Below, one piece after another: positions 7,616 to 17,051 of a stretch of 64,000 nt of DNA (within the stretch, counting starts at the first letter, position 1; every line of letters starts with the position of its first letter). The stretch is taken from the NCBI RefSeq assembly GCF_001939735.1, contig NZ_MJIL01000090.1, positions 248,001-312,000 of the forward strand, in the 5' to 3' direction. The translations under genes were made by a program, and so were the position numbers. Source of the DNA: Photobacterium proteolyticum. GTDB taxonomy: Bacteria; Pseudomonadota; Gammaproteobacteria; Enterobacterales; Vibrionaceae. The notes beneath the pieces were generated by a model. The model was not told the origin of the DNA. It did not search any database and saw only the letters and a program-made list of their open reading frames with translations.

Positions 7616-10600
7616 TTAGCGTCGTCGTGATAGCAGTCCGACTATGCCTAGCCAAAGAATTGACCACGGGTTAGAACTTCCGCCTGAAGAGCTACCGCTA
7701 CCACCAAGGCTGTTCCCGCTATTTTCCACTGTGTCTTGATTGCCGCCATCCTGGGTGAGTTTCAGACCTACCGACTGGCCAAATAAACTTTCAACCGTAA
7801 TAACAGTATTACCGTTCTGGTGTGAATATGCAGCGCCGTCCATATCCCATAAACCCGCTACTTCAACGTTAATTCTTATGGGTGTTGTCGGTTGACCATT
7901 ATATTGGATGTTGAGTTCCGGTGAGGCAATACTGAGTTCAAGCTCTTTCCTGTCTTGCTTTGCCAGTACAAGTGCAGTGGTGCTGATTGTTCTGATTGGT
8001 CCTTGAGAAAAAGAGCCACTAGAAAGGCTGCTATAACCATACAGGTTGTCTTTACTATCATGCAAGAGTTGGCCGTTTTCGCCATTCTCCAACAAGATAA
8101 ATTGCGGTGTTTCTTTCATCCTGCTGGCAAGGTCCGCCATTTCTTCCGGTGACGTATTCATTACCATGATATAGCTGTACTGCGCATTGTCAGGAGCAAG
8201 ACCATGGTCGATCCAGGCTGAGGAAAACTGACCTGATGTGGTTATTTGGGTTTTGTTATGACGTGATGTTTGGATGCCGCGATAGACTTTCACATGCGGA
8301 GCGTTAATTAGATAGTAGCCAACATCATTGTCATCAATCAGCCAGTCTCCGGAGGTTAGTGTTGTCGAAAAATTGGCTTGACTGTATTGCGCTCCGTTTA
8401 CCCATATTCCTTGTGATTGAGCACTAATTGCCAGCTGGAACAAGGTTGTTTCGGTACGGTTGCTCCCATCGCTATTGCTGATCCCGTTACCGGTTAGAAA
8501 TAGCTTATTATCGGCGGCCAATACTTGTTTTTGTACGGTAAAACTTGGCTCAAAATTAGCCAGGTTTTGTGGAGCCTGATGTTTGAAAGTAAACAGGCTA
8601 TATTTGTTCAGCAAGGATGTTGAGCCACTTATTCCTTCGTCAGACCGAAGCATTAGCGTGGATGATTTGGGGCTTTCGAGTTGGTCATAGTCGAGATGGA
8701 TCGTTGTCGTACCCGGATTGCGATTCCAATCCCAGCCACTCTGGCGGTAACCAAATTCGGTGGGATCACCATAGGGAATGACGTGAACACTGCCATGGCT
8801 TTGATAACGGCCGTAACGGTTATCGCTGCTATAGATTTCTGATGACCAGACATCCTGGTTGTACCCTTTGATTACGGCCATACGATCACCGCTTCTATGG
8901 ATGGCAAAGGCCCCGCCGTTAAAACTCCAACTTCCCTCCGGCAGGGAGGCTGGGGCTATTTTGCGACCAAATATGGCTTTACTTTGTTGTTCATTACTTT
9001 TAGTGACCTGAAGGTAAATCGCAGCCAGTTCTTTGTCGGTCGATGGATAGCTCTTAGCCAGCCATTCCAAGCCGTCACTGTAGCGTTTGACGCTAAGGTC
9101 GGTAAAGGGGTGGCGGCCAGACAGTCCTAGCGGAACATAGGGGTTAGTGTAATGCCAGCCGGCGGTCATTACTGATTTGAGTTTATCGAGAGCTGTGTTT
9201 TCAAGGGAAAAACGGGTGTTTTTGAGGATGTAGGCAACATGTGCGGCATTTTCAAAGGCCGGGAAGGCATAGCCGGGGTAATGCCCGTTGTGACGCCAGG
9301 CGGTACCGTCTTCTCTGAAGCCATCATTTGTTCCCGGCGGTGTTTGGCTGATTGCCCCGGAAAAGAAGTTGGAAAATTTGTAAAGCAGAGCGATGCGCTC
9401 GTTGTCGTTGGGATTGAGCAAAAGTAATGCAAGATGCTGGCGTGAGAGTGTGTTGAAGTAATCAAGGTTGGAACTATCACTGTTAAGCATCATATCAAAG
9501 CTATCTTTGAACTCACGGGAGAACCAGAGTAGCGCTTCATAGGTAGGTTGGAGTAGTTGGTTACTGGCCAGTTCTTCAGACATCATTAGTGCTGAAATGT
9601 ACCACCAACGGCTACTATAACCCCAGTGGTGAGTGGTTACTAACGCACTGCCGTCACTAAAGCCCTGATCAAGAAGATGTTCTGTCATTAACATATACAT
9701 TTCGGCCAGCCGTGCCTTATCAGCACTGAACGCAGGTTGATGATAGGCTTTGCTGATATCAAGCATTAGATTGGCATAGCCCGTCAGCTTGCTTGCCGTA
9801 CCGCCCCTTTTGTTGTCGCTGTCACCTAAGATAACGTATTGTTCAAAAAGGGCCTGATCTTCTGGCTGAAGGTGGGCTGGTTGGTAGATAACTTGTTGTT
9901 TGTCGGTAATAATATGGCGGCCTGAGATTACACCATTGCGATCTTTGCTAATGGCAAATTGGTCAAACCTATCTTCAAGGCTGCTGAGGTTTCCCGGATT
10001 GCCCCCGAACTCGGCGATCAGGGTTTGTTTGATTTGTTCAGCATCATCAAGCTCAAATTGGGTAGGGGCAGGGAGCGCATTGGGAAGGTTGAAGTCGACT
10101 TCAGGGACAATATGGCGTGTTGTTACTTGGTCATCTGACCATTGATAGCGGCTATCGTCGACAGAAACCATTACTCGATCAATATATAGTGAGCCAGCTG
10201 CGATGTTGGCAGACTTAGGCGCGCGTAAGGTGAGTGTTGCTAAGTCATTGGTAACCGCGGTTGGAAAGTCTTGGTTGAGTGATACTCCAATGGCCCGCCA
10301 ACCAGTAAAATTTAGGTTGATATCTAAATAGCTTGTTTGTTGTTGGCGGCTATCGGCAAGTTCCAACTCAAGTGTGGCATTGACTGCGGTGGGATTATAT
10401 AGCCAGAATGACAGGACCTGGGTAGCACTGCGCCCATAAGCTGATGTCGCTTGTGAATCAGTTAAGCGGTCAAACTGGTGGTTGAGTGTTAAGCTCTGTC
10501 CTTGTTGCCATTGCCATAGTAATGATTGCGTGCCATGTATCGCCCGAGTTGAGCTGACCTGGCTATTGTCAGCAATGATCCAAGCGGGTTGACTGGACTG

Positions 10601-10729
10601 CTCGAAGCTAAGAATTTGTGATTCCAAGGAAGATGCCTGGATATAGCCAGAAACAGTAAGTGCGATTATTACACTCAGTATTTTTCTGCCATATTTTTTA
10701 CAACATCTTAGATTTTCAAAATAATTCAT
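7616..10729 (-). CDS. PL8 chondroitin ABC lyase-like secreted enzyme with GlyGly-CTERM
   Basis: Polysaccharide lyase of about 1037 residues. I chose ATG 10729 (MNYFENLRCCKKYGRK, then a hydrophobic signal ending YIQA) over a GTG nine codons upstream. Counted from that GTG, catalytic residues match Proteus vulgaris chondroitinase ABC I: His489 and Tyr496 in DGTAWRHNGHYPGYAF, Arg548 in LSGRHPF, Glu640 in DVWSSEIYSSDNRYGRYQSH. The N-terminal 200 residues form a galactose-binding-like beta domain, followed by the alpha toroid and C-terminal beta domains. The tail has a Gly/Ser-rich linker, a hydrophobic stretch and RRR, a GlyGly-CTERM sorting signal used for surface anchoring after type II secretion. 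It should make 4,5-unsaturated disaccharides from chondroitin sulfates, dermatan sulfate and hyaluronan. Confidence 0.93.
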   Translation of the reverse strand: MNYFENLRCCKKYGRKILSVIIALTVSGYIQASSLESQILSFEQSSQPAWIIADNSQVSSTRAIHGTQSLLWQWQQGQSLTLNHQFDRLTDSQATSAYGRSATQVLSFWLYNPTAVNATLELELADSRQQQTSYLDINLNFTGWRAIGVSLNQDFPTAVTNDLATLTLRAPKSANIAAGSLYIDRVMVSVDDSRYQWSDDQVTTRHIVPEVDFNLPNALPAPTQFELDDAEQIKQTLIAEFGGNPGNLSSLEDRFDQFAISKDRNGVISGRHIITDKQQVIYQPAHLQPEDQALFEQYVILGDSDNKRGGTASKLTGYANLMLDISKAYHQPAFSADKARLAEMYMLMTEHLLDQGFSDGSALVTTHHWGYSSRWWYISALMMSEELASNQLLQPTYEALLWFSREFKDSFDMMLNSDSSNLDYFNTLSRQHLALLLLNPNDNERIALLYKFSNFFSGAISQTPPGTNDGFREDGTAWRHNGHYPGYAFPAFENAAHVAYILKNTRFSLENTALDKLKSVMTAGWHYTNPYVPLGLSGRHPFTDLSVKRYSDGLEWLAKSYPSTDKELAAIYLQVTKSNEQQSKAIFGRKIAPASLPEGSWSFNGGAFAIHRSGDRMAVIKGYNQDVWSSEIYSSDNRYGRYQSHGSVHVIPYGDPTEFGYRQSGWDWNRNPGTTTIHLDYDQLESPKSSTLMLRSDEGISGSTSLLNKYSLFTFKHQAPQNLANFEPSFTVQKQVLAADNKLFLTGNGISNSDGSNRTETTLFQLAISAQSQGIWVNGAQYSQANFSTTLTSGDWLIDDNDVGYYLINAPHVKVYRGIQTSRHNKTQITTSGQFSSAWIDHGLAPDNAQYSYIMVMNTSPEEMADLASRMKETPQFILLENGENGQLLHDSKDNLYGYSSLSSGSFSQGPIRTISTTALVLAKQDRKELELSIASPELNIQYNGQPTTPIRINVEVAGLWDMDGAAYSHQNGNTVITVESLFGQSVGLKLTQDGGNQDTVENSGNSLGGSGSSSGGSSNPWSILWLGIVGLLSRRR

Positions 10730-11158
10730 TGCAATAGTTCTTCTGATGTAAAGCACCTTGGCTTAGCTAAGATCGGTGCATTGTCGTAATGAGCCCATTT
10801 CAAAAACGGAATGGTGATTAAAAGGGCCAAGGTAAATTTATGCAACCTACATGTCGGGGTATTAGTACTATCAACTGACGTGAATAAGAAAGTAATAACT
10901 GTAATGTAATGGCTCTTAAACCATCGCTAAAACACCATCTAGTAAGATTTTCATGTCAATTATTGATTTATCCTTGCTTATATTAATCTTCGAATCGAAA
11001 GTGTCAAATGCCCTTTTAGAGTGTTTCATAGAGGGCTATATTACGGATTGAACTCTTTGCTATGCTTTTTTTCTTTTTACTCATTGTTTTTAATGTGTTT
11101 TTATCTATCACCGAAGTGTTGTTGGGATGGCAGTGTTGCTTCCATTAAACCAATGGTG

Positions 11159-11185
11159 CCTTTCGATTGTTTTCGTTTGTGTTCG
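11159..11185 (+). promoter_or_regulatory. DeoR/AgaR-like operator, TTTCG tandem repeat (site A)
   Basis: CCTTTCGATTGTTTTCG starts at 11159. TTTCG copies begin at 11161 and 11171 and GTTCG at 11181, an exact 10-bp period. CCTTTCGATTG(T/C)TTTCGT recurs at 21347 before the aldolase operon. Direct TTTCG repeats are typical of DeoR-family regulators such as AgaR. The site lies in the 732-base divergent region between the lyase (minus) and chemoreceptor (plus) genes and could serve either. An isolated inverted copy, AATCGAAAG, occurs near 10994. I see no credible gene in 10730-11461. Confidence 0.6.
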
Positions 11186-11461
11186 ATATTTGATGTTGGT
11201 CACAGTAGATGAGGCTAAAAGAACGTATAATTTGTAATTATGATTAAATTTTTAGGGATGAAGTGTAACCATTTATTTACTCTAAGAGTTGGTGGGGCAC
11301 TGAACTGCTTGTAATATCTGTTGTGTAAATAATGCTGGTTGATAACTCGGCTTTCATTATAGCATTTTTATTCTGAACCCTAGGCGCTATTGATTGAAGA
11401 GTACCTCCTGAAACTAAAAAGCAGGTTATAAGAGTATTCGCAATGTTACAGAGGAGAAGTA

Positions 11462-13264
11462 ATGTTCCGGTTAGATCATTTTAGTTTTGGCAAGCGTTTG
11501 GGTGCGGGATTTGCCATTATAATTGTATTATTTATAGTTTCTTATGTTGAGAGTGGAAGGGCGAGACAGGTCATTGCTGATGGAATTGAAAGGCTAAATG
11601 CTGCAAATGTCGGTGTTAGGGAGACTTTTGGTCTTCAGGTGCTTGAAAATAGTTATATTAATACTCGAGACCCCATTTATGCACAACGTTTCAAAAAATG
11701 GCATAAGGTTAATTTGGAGAACTTTCTTGCAGTTAAGCATTTTTTTGACTCTGAGGTAAACCTACCCCTAGTTCGGACTTTTGAAACCTCTAGTATTGTA
11801 TATGGCAAGGAATTCAATGATTTTTACCAGCAAGTTACGATGATTCAAGATCAGTCTAATGCTATGGCTGAAATAGAAGAACGTTGGTCAGGACAAAATA
11901 GCTCAAACGCTGTACAGCTATTGCTTTCTCATATAAAACATTTACGTGTCCAAACCGAACAATCTCTTGATACGAAAGAGCTTAGTAAATGGAATAGTTA
12001 TATTGTTCAGTTAAAGGACTACTTTAACCCATCGGATATAACTAGTTATCAAGAAAAGTTAGACAATATTGGTAAGCTACTAAAAAACTCCATAGATACA
12101 CGTGAACGCATTTTTAAGGCTGTGAAAAATGTAAGAAACAGCGCAAAGTCAATTATGCTTAATGTTGAAAAACAAATGGAAGAAGATGAGCAATTGAGCT
12201 TTATAATTGGGCTATCGGTAGCCTTGTCAACGCTTCTTGCAAGTGTTTTTATTGGAATTGTCATCACTCGTTCAGTTGTCAATCCGATAAAATCAACGAT
12301 TACTACTGTCGAGAAGTTGGCTGATGGAGAGCTATATCACCAGCTGTCTACTGAAGCTCGTGATGAGCTTGCAAGCCTGTCGGCTGCGCTAAATAATATG
12401 ACAAATTCGCTGCGGCATATGGTGGGTGATATCAGTGAGAACCTCAGTTTGTTAAACAATGTAACGGCTGAGATGGGTAAGATATCAGAGGATAATAACG
12501 ATGGCGCTCAGAAGCAGTTGTCAGAATCCGAGTTAGTTGCCACTGCGATGATACAACTCACAACGACAATGTCTGAGATTAGCAATAGCGTTACGGAAGT
12601 GGCTGAAAGTGCTGGTCAGAGCCAGCAACTTATTGACCGTTGTGGCCAGGTGACTCAGGTTGCCATCGATGATATTAAACACCTCGACAATAATATTACT
12701 GATGCTGCCGGTGTCGTCTCGCAGCTAGCGAGAGGTACTGAGAATATAAGCTCAGTGCTTGAAGTTATTAGTAGCATTTCTGATCAAACCAATTTGTTGG
12801 CACTTAATGCTGCAATTGAGGCTGCCAGGGCGGGTGAGCAAGGCCGGGGATTTGCTGTAGTGGCTGATGAGGTCAGGTTGTTGGCTCAGCGCACTCAAGC
12901 ATCAACAGAAGAAATTCGTACTATATTAGAATCTCTCCGGCATGATGCCGACCAGGCGGTTACTGTGATGAATGAAAGCCAGAGCTCAGTGGTGTCATCA
13001 CGTCAACAGGTGAATGATATTGGTGTCCACTTAGAGGATGTCTCAGAGTTTGTTAACAATGTTGCAGAGCAGGCAATCAGCTTATCATCTGCATCGGTAG
13101 AGCAAAGTGCTACGGCTGATGCGTTTAATGAAAGTATGCAAGTGATTGTTGGAATTACACGTCAGTCATCTGATACCGCAGAGCAATTAGCTAGAACCGC
13201 TCGACAGCTTTCTCAGTGCAAGGACGAAATCAACTTTCACATGTCTAAGTTCAACCTCTCTTAA
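11462..13264 (+). CDS. methyl-accepting chemotaxis protein
   Basis: Transmembrane chemoreceptor of 600 residues. It has a short cytoplasmic N-terminus, TM1 at about 16-29, a helical periplasmic sensor domain (30-245), TM2 at 246-269, HAMP at 270-322 and a C-terminal signalling domain. The CheA/CheW-binding hairpin tip is intact at about 430-475 (SISDQTNLLALNAAIEAARA then GEQGRGFAVVADEV). The periplasmic domain is about 215 residues, all helical by composition, perhaps of the helical bimodular (HBM) type. GAGGAG lies just before the ATG. It is divergent from the lyase gene across a region holding operator site A, so it may sense glycosaminoglycan fragments; that ligand is inferred. Confidence 0.92.
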   Translation: MFRLDHFSFGKRLGAGFAIIIVLFIVSYVESGRARQVIADGIERLNAANVGVRETFGLQVLENSYINTRDPIYAQRFKKWHKVNLENFLAVKHFFDSEVNLPLVRTFETSSIVYGKEFNDFYQQVTMIQDQSNAMAEIEERWSGQNSSNAVQLLLSHIKHLRVQTEQSLDTKELSKWNSYIVQLKDYFNPSDITSYQEKLDNIGKLLKNSIDTRERIFKAVKNVRNSAKSIMLNVEKQMEEDEQLSFIIGLSVALSTLLASVFIGIVITRSVVNPIKSTITTVEKLADGELYHQLSTEARDELASLSAALNNMTNSLRHMVGDISENLSLLNNVTAEMGKISEDNNDGAQKQLSESELVATAMIQLTTTMSEISNSVTEVAESAGQSQQLIDRCGQVTQVAIDDIKHLDNNITDAAGVVSQLARGTENISSVLEVISSISDQTNLLALNAAIEAARAGEQGRGFAVVADEVRLLAQRTQASTEEIRTILESLRHDADQAVTVMNESQSSVVSSRQQVNDIGVHLEDVSEFVNNVAEQAISLSSASVEQSATADAFNESMQVIVGITRQSSDTAEQLARTARQLSQCKDEINFHMSKFNLS

Positions 13265-13295
13265 TATCTACGGCCTGTTGAATTGGCTCTACCTT

Positions 13296-13331
13296 AATCC
13301 CCTTCAGCTATGCAGGAGGGGATTATTTATT
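13296..13331 (+). terminator. terminator after chemoreceptor gene
   Basis: AATCCCCT (13296-13303) pairs with AGGGGATT (13317-13324). The stem is followed by ATTTATTT and lies 32 bases after the stop. Confidence 0.65.
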
Positions 13332-13526
13332 TCCAAACACTGTTGGTTGCAGCAATACAAGTAACCTGTTCGCTTCCTCCTGCTTTAATGTCCCTGTAAA
13401 TTTAGAGAATGCATTTCTGAGTAAAGGATTGTAAACCACTCTCTCTGTTATACACATTGATGCATTGTTGGACTATCTTATTAAGTGTTCTTGTTTGTAA
13501 TGAGCAAAACGCTAAGTGAGGTAATT

Positions 13527-13910
13527 GTGAAAGCGATTTTTTGTACGCTTATTGGCAGCATCCTGATTGGATGCTCAGGTATTTCAGAGCAGGCACAGTT
13601 AGCACAAAAGAATGACTGGCATGAGGTTGGCGTTATTGATGGCGAGCTTGGCCATTACCAGCGATCAATGCCTGAGTTAGAGCAATTAAATTCATTAACG
13701 TCTTTAGCTTACGAGGACTACAAGAAGGGGTATATTATTGGCCTTGAGAAATTTTGTAGCCCAGATTATGCCTATGAGCATGGAATAGATGGCGTTGAGT
13801 ACCAAGGGCAGTGTGAGAATACCGCTAATGAAGAACTTGCCGTTCAACGGTGGTTAGAAGGATACCAGTTGTTTAAGGCGGAAAGAACGATGGCTGCCAA
13901 AGGCTATTAA
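13527..13910 (+). CDS. DUF2799-like lipoprotein
   Basis: Small lipoprotein. The GTG start at 13527 is preferred: GTGAGG ends five bases upstream, and it gives a compact lipoprotein signal (VKAIFCTLIGSILIGC followed by SG). Earlier in-frame starts (GTG 13485, ATG 13500) would add an odd N-terminal extension. The mature part has the features of DUF2799 proteins: WHEVGVIDGELG, a tract of Tyr and Gly (DYKKGYIIGLEKFC), YEHGIDG and a C-terminal WLEGYQLFKAER. About 127 residues. The family has no established function; it is expected to be anchored in a membrane facing the periplasm. Confidence 0.75.
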   Translation: MKAIFCTLIGSILIGCSGISEQAQLAQKNDWHEVGVIDGELGHYQRSMPELEQLNSLTSLAYEDYKKGYIIGLEKFCSPDYAYEHGIDGVEYQGQCENTANEELAVQRWLEGYQLFKAERTMAAKGY

Positions 13911-13966
13911 CTGGTTGTTAATCATCAAGGTTCATATCTGTTGGTGACATTAACTTTTTTTGATTG

Positions 13967-13992
13967 ATGTGACCCAGTGTTCTGGGTCACAT
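13967..13992. other. perfect hairpin downstream of RND genes
   Basis: ATGTGACCCAG (13967-13977) and CTGGGTCACAT (13982-13992) form an 11-bp stem with a TGTT loop, 20 bases beyond the end of the minus-strand pump gene. No T-tract follows on either strand, so it is a 3'-end hairpin of uncertain role. Confidence 0.55.
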
Positions 13993-14012
13993 GCATACTT
14001 AATAGAGTATTT

Positions 14013-17000
14013 TTAGCTTACAGCTATACTTTCAGGATTCTTGCTTTCGTACTCTGGCTGAGTCTTTACCTGCTTTATCCAAAGGTATAGTGCAGGAACT
14101 ACGGTTAAAGTTACGATCATAGAGATCACACATCCCCAGCCAACAACCAGAGCCATTGGTGACATGTAGTTATCGTATCCTCCTAACCCATAGGCTAAGG
14201 GAATCAACCCGGCTACAGTCGTGATTGTCGTAAGGGTTATGGGGCGAACCCGGCTCTGAGTGCCTTTAATGACAAATGATAGTAGATCAGATGAGTTACT
14301 GTCGTGTGTTGTTTCTTTTAAATGCCAGATAAGCACTAAGCTATTGTTTACCATGATACCAATGAGGGCAATCATTCCTATAATTGAGAAGAAGCTCAAT
14401 ACTTGGTTATGCAAGAATAAAATAAACAGGGCACCACTAATACCGAACGGGATGACCGACAGTACGATCAAAGCTTCAGTAAATTGGTCGAACAATAGAA
14501 TCAGAAGAATAGCAATACCAATGAATGCTATTGTTACCGCGATTGAAAAGCCTAGCTGGGCTTCTTGGGTCTCAATGATTTGTCCCGTTGCAACGAGGCT
14601 CGCCCCTTCGTAATCCTTATCGGAAAATTGAGTTTGTACCTGGCTAAATACTGTGACCGGATCGGTGATGGCTGAATCCACCCCAGAAGATACACGAATA
14701 ACTCGTTCACCATTAAAGTGGTTAATTTTTGCCTGAGAGTCAGTAAACTTCCAACGTACCAGTTCCTGTAGAGGTACTAAACTATTATCGCTTGCACGAA
14801 GCATAATGTTATTAAGTTCAGATAACGACTTATCATCCTCTTCCAAAGCGACACGGAAAAAAACTTCTTCTTCGCCATTAAAGATCCGAGTGACACGCTT
14901 ACCATCGACGGCATATTTGATTGTATCCCCGACCTGAGTGGCACTAATACCGTAATACTTTAGCCAGCGGTGTTGTAAGTCAGCCTGAATTTGTGGTGAT
15001 GGGGCATTTAAGTCTCGTCGTACACGTGATGTTCCTTCAATGGTTTTAAGATAGGCCGTTAGTTCATTAGCAAGTTTTTCTCGACCAGAATCAGAGCCAC
15101 CAACGACACGAAGATCAACAGGTCTACCTACTGGTGGACCACCACCATCAATATCAAATTCAACTTGTGCTAATCCTTTAATCTCCGAGATTTTGTTTTC
15201 CCAGTCAGCAACGATTTGCTCCGCACTTCGAGAACGACTATTAGGTGGTGTTAAGGAGATCACCCAAACACTGTTAGGTGAACTGACTTCACCATACCAA
15301 TAAGCCACCTCTGAAGTATCTTTAAACATGGTTTCTAGTTGCTGTGTTTGCTGCCATATTTCGTCTAATGCAAGTTCTGGGTCGGCTTCCGCGCTGACCT
15401 CTATCAGATAAGCACCATCAGTAGGGAAGAACAGGAAACTCAAGTTTTTATATGAAACAAAGGCCAAACCTATAAAGAGAGCGACAGTGCAAGGTAAGAC
15501 AACTTTACTTTTCTTAATGGCAAAGGCGATTAACTTGTTAATTGCATTGAGGTTAATAAATTTCTTTTTCTGAACCTGATAATTGTTTTTCAAAACGCCT
15601 TTGATGTGAGCTGGAATAAAAAACAACGCGTCTACAAAAGAGAAGCAAAGCGCAAGAATAACCGTCAGGGGGATAACATACATTAACTTCCCGCTATTTC
15701 CTGGTAAAAATAGTAATGGAATAAAAGCAATCATAGTGGAAAGTATGCTCGCTAATACAGCAGGAAATACGCTTTTTACACCTTTACTAACGGCATGTTC
15801 GATGTCATGACCTTCTTCTACAAGGGCTACGATTTTGTCGCTTACGACCACCGCATCATCAACGATAATACCGATGATTAAGATGAGTGCTGACATGGTG
15901 AAGACATCTAAGATTTGCCCAAAAGCCGGAAGCAGTGACAAGGTACCAAATATACAAACTGGAATAGATATTGCCACCCAGAAGGCGATGCGTTTATCTA
16001 AGAATAGGGCCAAGGTTACCAAGACGAGTGCCAAGCCGACCAATCCGTTGTTTTGAACTATGGTCGATTTTTCTTGAATGTCTTTGGACAGGTCGGAGCC
16101 AATACCTAAGCTATACTTTTCGCCTAGGATCCGTTGTTTATTTTCTAGTAGGGTCTTTACTGCCTTTGATGTGCTGATAACGTCAGCACTTTCGTTGGTT
16201 CTCAGGTCAAAAAGGATGCTTTTCTTGCCATTAATAGAACCATAAATATCCCCTTTTTCAAAACCGCTTTCGATGCTACCTGTAATGTCTTTGAGCTGTA
16301 GGTTTGGGCTGAATGAAATGAACATTTCCCGTATCGCTTCAATACTGTTGAGTTCAGCAGCGGTCATGAGCTCGGGGTTGTTCTTGAGTTGTTCTAAGCG
16401 GCCGCCACTGATTAACGCATTTCGCTCAGCAATAATTGAAGATACTTCATCTATGGTCAGTCCATAACGCTTAAGTGAAATAGGTTCAAGTTGAATGATA
16501 AATTCCGGCGCACGAAGATCTATAGTATGGACTTCACCAATACCGTCAAGTCGCCTCAGTTCAAGCTCAAGATCTTTGGCTTTATCACGTAACGCTTTAT
16601 AGTCTACATCACCGGAAATTCCCACGACCATAAAGTCCAGGCTATATGACTTTTTGACAGATAGTGTTGGTGCTTCCGTGACACCTGCGGGTAGATCAGA
16701 AACACGTGAAATGGCATCTCTGATATCTTGATATACTGCGTTTGGATCAGAAACATTACTTTCGAGCACTACGCTAATATTGGAAAGCCCGGTTTCTGAC
16801 TTGGATGTAAACTCTTTAATACCGGATATTGAAAGTAACTCTTTTTCAATTTTACTGGTTACATTACTCTCAACATCTTTGGCCGTTGCACCGGGATATA
16901 CGGTGATAATATTTCCTTTCCCCAAATCAAACCGTGGCTTTTCAGCCAATGGAAGATTATATGCGGTCAAAACCCCAATGCTAATAATTACAAAGGTAAG

Positions 17001-17051
17001 AACTTTTGAAGCAAATTTTCTTTGTGACAAAAGGTCTAAAAAATAATTCAT
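14013..17051 (-). CDS. RND-family efflux transporter permease
   Basis: Inner-membrane proton-driven transporter of 1012 residues (AcrB/HAE-1-like superfamily). It has the usual duplicated layout: TM1, a large periplasmic loop, five or six TM helices, then the same again. The proton-relay Asp pair is present in IIGIIVDDAVVVSDKI, and the second half has IIGMIALIGIMVNNSLVL. The N-terminal segment KPRFDLGKGNIITVYPGATA followed by KDVESNV is typical. It overlaps the adaptor gene by four bases, so the two are translationally coupled. No TolC-like outer-membrane factor is in the window. Substrate unknown. It sits between glycosaminoglycan genes but has no obvious link to them. Confidence 0.92.
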   Translation of the reverse strand: MNYFLDLLSQRKFASKVLTFVIISIGVLTAYNLPLAEKPRFDLGKGNIITVYPGATAKDVESNVTSKIEKELLSISGIKEFTSKSETGLSNISVVLESNVSDPNAVYQDIRDAISRVSDLPAGVTEAPTLSVKKSYSLDFMVVGISGDVDYKALRDKAKDLELELRRLDGIGEVHTIDLRAPEFIIQLEPISLKRYGLTIDEVSSIIAERNALISGGRLEQLKNNPELMTAAELNSIEAIREMFISFSPNLQLKDITGSIESGFEKGDIYGSINGKKSILFDLRTNESADVISTSKAVKTLLENKQRILGEKYSLGIGSDLSKDIQEKSTIVQNNGLVGLALVLVTLALFLDKRIAFWVAISIPVCIFGTLSLLPAFGQILDVFTMSALILIIGIIVDDAVVVSDKIVALVEEGHDIEHAVSKGVKSVFPAVLASILSTMIAFIPLLFLPGNSGKLMYVIPLTVILALCFSFVDALFFIPAHIKGVLKNNYQVQKKKFINLNAINKLIAFAIKKSKVVLPCTVALFIGLAFVSYKNLSFLFFPTDGAYLIEVSAEADPELALDEIWQQTQQLETMFKDTSEVAYWYGEVSSPNSVWVISLTPPNSRSRSAEQIVADWENKISEIKGLAQVEFDIDGGGPPVGRPVDLRVVGGSDSGREKLANELTAYLKTIEGTSRVRRDLNAPSPQIQADLQHRWLKYYGISATQVGDTIKYAVDGKRVTRIFNGEEEVFFRVALEEDDKSLSELNNIMLRASDNSLVPLQELVRWKFTDSQAKINHFNGERVIRVSSGVDSAITDPVTVFSQVQTQFSDKDYEGASLVATGQIIETQEAQLGFSIAVTIAFIGIAILLILLFDQFTEALIVLSVIPFGISGALFILFLHNQVLSFFSIIGMIALIGIMVNNSLVLIWHLKETTHDSNSSDLLSFVIKGTQSRVRPITLTTITTVAGLIPLAYGLGGYDNYMSPMALVVGWGCVISMIVTLTVVPALYLWIKQVKTQPEYESKNPESIAVS

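Noticed and set aside
10992..11001. single AATCGAAAG copy counted as a fourth operator
   Set aside because: It is an isolated half-site without a second copy at 10-bp spacing, so it was not listed as a site of its own.
11021..11212. 63-codon ORF in the lyase-chemoreceptor gap
   Set aside because: No ribosome site, no family resemblance, and it overlaps operator site A.
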